Below, in pieces: positions 4,171 through 6,425 of a stretch of 6,425 nt of DNA. Every line of letters begins with the position of its first letter. Position 1 is the first letter of the stretch. Origin of the DNA: a bacterium (GTDB lineage Bacteria > Elusimicrobiota > Elusimicrobia > UBA1565 > UBA9628). The DNA lies in assembly GCA_021796015.1 (NCBI GenBank), contig JAJYOT010000064.1, forward strand, positions 1 through 6,425. The letters are read 5' to 3'. The position numbers and the translations under genes were made by a program. The notes under the pieces are model-generated. The model made no database searches. It was not told the DNA's origin and worked only from the letters and a program-made list of their open reading frames with translations.

Positions 4171-6425
4171 TCATAATCCGGTAAAATTAACCGCCTGGGT
4201 TTGTCCGGCGTCGACCGAGCCCGACTGCGTTTGAGAAACAACGCTGACCGCTCCATTCCCTTCGTCAACTGAAGGGTAAATGGCCAAAAGGTTGTAGCTG
4301 TAGGTGTTTGAAGAATTGGACCCGCGCACGGGCAAGGAATAGCTGCCGTCGGGTTGACTCATCGTCGCGTAATAAATCTGCCCGGCGCCGGATCCCGTGA
4401 TGTTGGGCGGCGGATAAGAAAGCGTCCCCGTTGAGGCCATAATGATCACTCCCGTAGTCACGGGATTGCCTCCCGCGGAAACGGTCCCGCTAAAAGTTCC
4501 CATGATTCCGGAGATAGTAAAACTCGCGGAAAAAACTTCCAGATTTCCGCTGCCCACATTGACCGAAGCCTGGGCCGGGCTTGAGGTTTGTCCGGAAGAC
4601 AGTTGCGGAATAACCGTGTAAGTTCCGGTGGTCAAATTCGGAATATAAAAATGCCCGGTGTCATCGCTGGTCCCGGCCTGGGTAGTTTCGGTGTTAGAGG
4701 CGACAAAAACAATGCCGGGCAATACCGAGAGTCCGCTCGTGGCATAACCGATGATTTCCCCGCCCTGGGAAAGGGTGAAATTCTGGACCGTCACTTCTCC
4801 AAAATAGACATTGACCGCAGCTGTTGCGCTGACATAAAGCGGATTTTCCTGATTGGGGTTGACTGACAAAGACACGGCGGTCCCCAAGACAGACGAACCG
4901 GTCGAGGAAGAAAGAAAATAAAACCCCGATGAATTAGTGAGCGCGCTGGAAGCTCCCCCTAAAACCGTGATTCCGCTCAGAGGAGTTCCTTGAACGCTGG
5001 TCACCGTCCCGGCGATATACCCGCCCAAAGCGGCGGAAGAAAGCGGCAAAAACCCGACGGGAGCGAAAGAAGAAACCGGCGCGGTAAAAGAATTGAGGAC
5101 GGGAATAGTTTGCCCTGAATAGGAAATGGTGACGCTCGAAATACTCTGCTGATAAGCGCCGCTTGCAACCACCACGGTCCAGGTCCCGGTCGCGACATTG
5201 GTCAAATTAAAGCTCGCATATGGGCAGTATCCGGCGGGCGGAGTGGGATCAAAAGAATTGAGTAAAAGGAGTTCAAAGATGGGGCTCGGCGCGGAAAGAC
5301 CATCATCGGAAGACGCATATCCGCCGATAGCGGGATCTCCGGCAATAACGGGCTGAGTCGAGGTCAATGTGTCATATGCCGGATTTAAAAAATAACTCCC
5401 GCCTATCCCAGTGATGTCGTATCCAAAATTATCGGCGTTATCTTGGGTATCATATGCCCGCCCTAAACCGGGGATGACAGCGCAAGGGCTTGACATCCGA
5501 ACAATCTGGTCTCCGCTTTGGATTCCGCCTTTCTGAGGGATGGGATTACCCCAAGCCAGAACAGGATTATGTCCATTGGCGGTGTTAGACCAGCCGACCT
5601 CATCAATGACGCCACTCCCCACGCTGCCAGGGCCTTGAATCTGAACCGCTCCGGCATGACCAGTTTGGATAATTTCGGTCGTGGGCCAGTTCTCATCGGG
5701 ATAATAATTATTCTGAAAATAGGCGTCGGGAGAGACGGTTTCCCCCGCCACGGTAAAAGTCTCGCTCGTATTAGCAATCAAGTAATAGGAACCGGACTCA
5801 ACGGATGAGGAAATATAACAAAGGGAGATGGGAGCCTGATCGTTTGAGGTGCAGCTGGCTCCATTTCCGCAATAGTAATTGATCTGAATCAAAGGCGTAA
5901 CGGAATTAGAACATCCCGGCCCGGAGATATCGCTCGCGACCGAGACAACCCCTGTGGTCGGATTAAAAAGTTCGACATACTGGACATCTTGGGCGCTGCC
6001 GTCGGCGACCACGGTCTTTGTGTCGGCCACGATTTGACTAATGAGAACATTTCCGGAGAAATAGACGCTGTTCGAGACAACCGTTCCTGACGCCATTTGG
6101 GTTAAATAAAAACTTTGGTTTACAGAGCCGCCCGAGGGCGCGGATAGAAGAGGAGATGAGGCGGAGAAAAAGCCTATGGAAGAGGCAACCACGGTATAAG
6201 ACCCGGCGGCCACGCTTAAACTAAAACTTCCATTGAGCGAAGATTCTGTATTCCATTGCGGACTGCCCAAAACGCTGACAATCGCTCCGGACAAAGGGCT
6301 ATTGCCGGAAGAGGAGTCATAAACAAAACCGGTAATCTGAGAATTTAATGTCGAGACATTGGGATTTTCCAACAGATTTTGCATTTCCACGTCCCGCCAA
6401 CCGGCCCCGGTCGGCGGACAGACGC
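4171..6425 (-). CDS. Multidomain surface protein with carboxypeptidase-regulatory-like repeats and a lamin-tail-like domain, copy 2 (A2), 5'-partial
   Basis: The frame is open from the TGA at 4173-4171 to the window edge. A GTG at 6390 gives 739 residues, but 11 more sense codons (VCPPTGAGWRD) precede it, so the true start lies to the right. Numbering from that GTG: beta-sandwich 1 at ~18-98 ('GFVYDSSSG...LNGSFSLSVAAGSYTVVASS', a CarboxypepD_reg-like pattern); a lamin-tail-like domain at ~113-327 (ISQI, YVELFNPT, YYLIAN, VIDEVGWS, DTQDNADNFGYD); a further Ig-like segment at ~368-435; then three more carboxypeptidase-regulatory-like domains at ~456-541, 544-628 and 631-739. Five of its six Cys fall in or beside the lamin-tail region (160, 174, 180, 191, 303). 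There are no enzymatic motifs; these domains are known structural or binding modules. Composition and context suggest an exported adhesin-like or pilus-tip subunit of the A2-B2-C2 set. The last ~85 residues match A1. The stop overlaps an in-frame ATG of the B2 frame (ATGA). Confidence 0.82.
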   Translation of the reverse strand, partial: VCPPTGAGWRDVEMQNLLENPNVSTLNSQITGFVYDSSSGNSPLSGAIVSVLGSPQWNTESSLNGSFSLSVAAGSYTVVASSIGFFSASSPLLSAPSGGSVNQSFYLTQMASGTVVSNSVYFSGNVLISQIVADTKTVVADGSAQDVQYVELFNPTTGVVSVASDISGPGCSNSVTPLIQINYYCGNGASCTSNDQAPISLCYISSSVESGSYYLIANTSETFTVAGETVSPDAYFQNNYYPDENWPTTEIIQTGHAGAVQIQGPGSVGSGVIDEVGWSNTANGHNPVLAWGNPIPQKGGIQSGDQIVRMSSPCAVIPGLGRAYDTQDNADNFGYDITGIGGSYFLNPAYDTLTSTQPVIAGDPAIGGYASSDDGLSAPSPIFELLLLNSFDPTPPAGYCPYASFNLTNVATGTWTVVVASGAYQQSISSVTISYSGQTIPVLNSFTAPVSSFAPVGFLPLSSAALGGYIAGTVTSVQGTPLSGITVLGGASSALTNSSGFYFLSSSTGSSVLGTAVSLSVNPNQENPLYVSATAAVNVYFGEVTVQNFTLSQGGEIIGYATSGLSVLPGIVFVASNTETTQAGTSDDTGHFYIPNLTTGTYTVIPQLSSGQTSSPAQASVNVGSGNLEVFSASFTISGIMGTFSGTVSAGGNPVTTGVIIMASTGTLSYPPPNITGSGAGQIYYATMSQPDGSYSLPVRGSNSSNTYSYNLLAIYPSVDEGNGAVSVVSQTQSGSVDAGQTQAVNFTGL

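Noticed and set aside
3981..4180. Possible promoter for B2/C2 in the A2-B2 spacer
   Set aside because: No convincing -35/-10 pair was seen on the - strand. The spacer is mostly the REP-like element.

Overview
The window is almost entirely protein-coding. It holds two related three-gene sets arranged tail to tail, as a mirror image: A1-B1-C1 on the + strand (left) and A2-B2-C2 on the - strand (right), meeting at about position 2232. All six reading frames look like surface or pilus proteins. A is a large, secreted-type protein built of carboxypeptidase-regulatory-like (CNA-B/Ig-like) beta-sandwich repeats. In copy 2 it also carries what looks like a lamin-tail domain (LTD). B is a PilW/GspJ-like minor prepilin with a class III signal. 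C is a PilX/GspK-like protein with one N-terminal membrane helix and a long Cys-bearing, Gly/aromatic-rich extracytoplasmic region.

Layout: 1-258 is the C-terminal end of A1, whose start lies left of the window. B1 (252-743) overlaps A1 by 7 nt. C1 (745-2235) follows B1 after a single base. C2 (2232-3497, -) meets C1 with overlapping stop codons inside a 10-bp palindrome. B2 (3497-4003, -) shares one base with C2 (TGATG). Then come 167 nt carrying a 73-nt REP/MITE-like element made of two hairpins. A2 (4171-6425, -) is open through the right edge. No promoter, RNA gene, CRISPR array or transposase was recognised. The transcripts must start outside the window on both sides.

Functional model (inference): each set resembles the minor-pilin part of a type IV pilus or type II secretion-like operon, where PilW- and PilX-like minor pilins are encoded next to a large tip adhesin. 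A would be the adhesive, multidomain surface subunit, B a minor pilin and C the capping or priming subunit. The two sets are clearly homologous gene by gene but well diverged at the protein level, so the duplication is old or the cassettes were assembled separately.

Organism: a bacterium, most likely diderm (type IV pilus/T2SS-like minor pilins, moderate GC near 50% by eye). It carries the widespread 'RHSGVSRNPDS'-encoding repeat, which is common in Proteobacteria, Nitrospirota and several uncultured phyla. The sequence alone does not allow a firmer placement.
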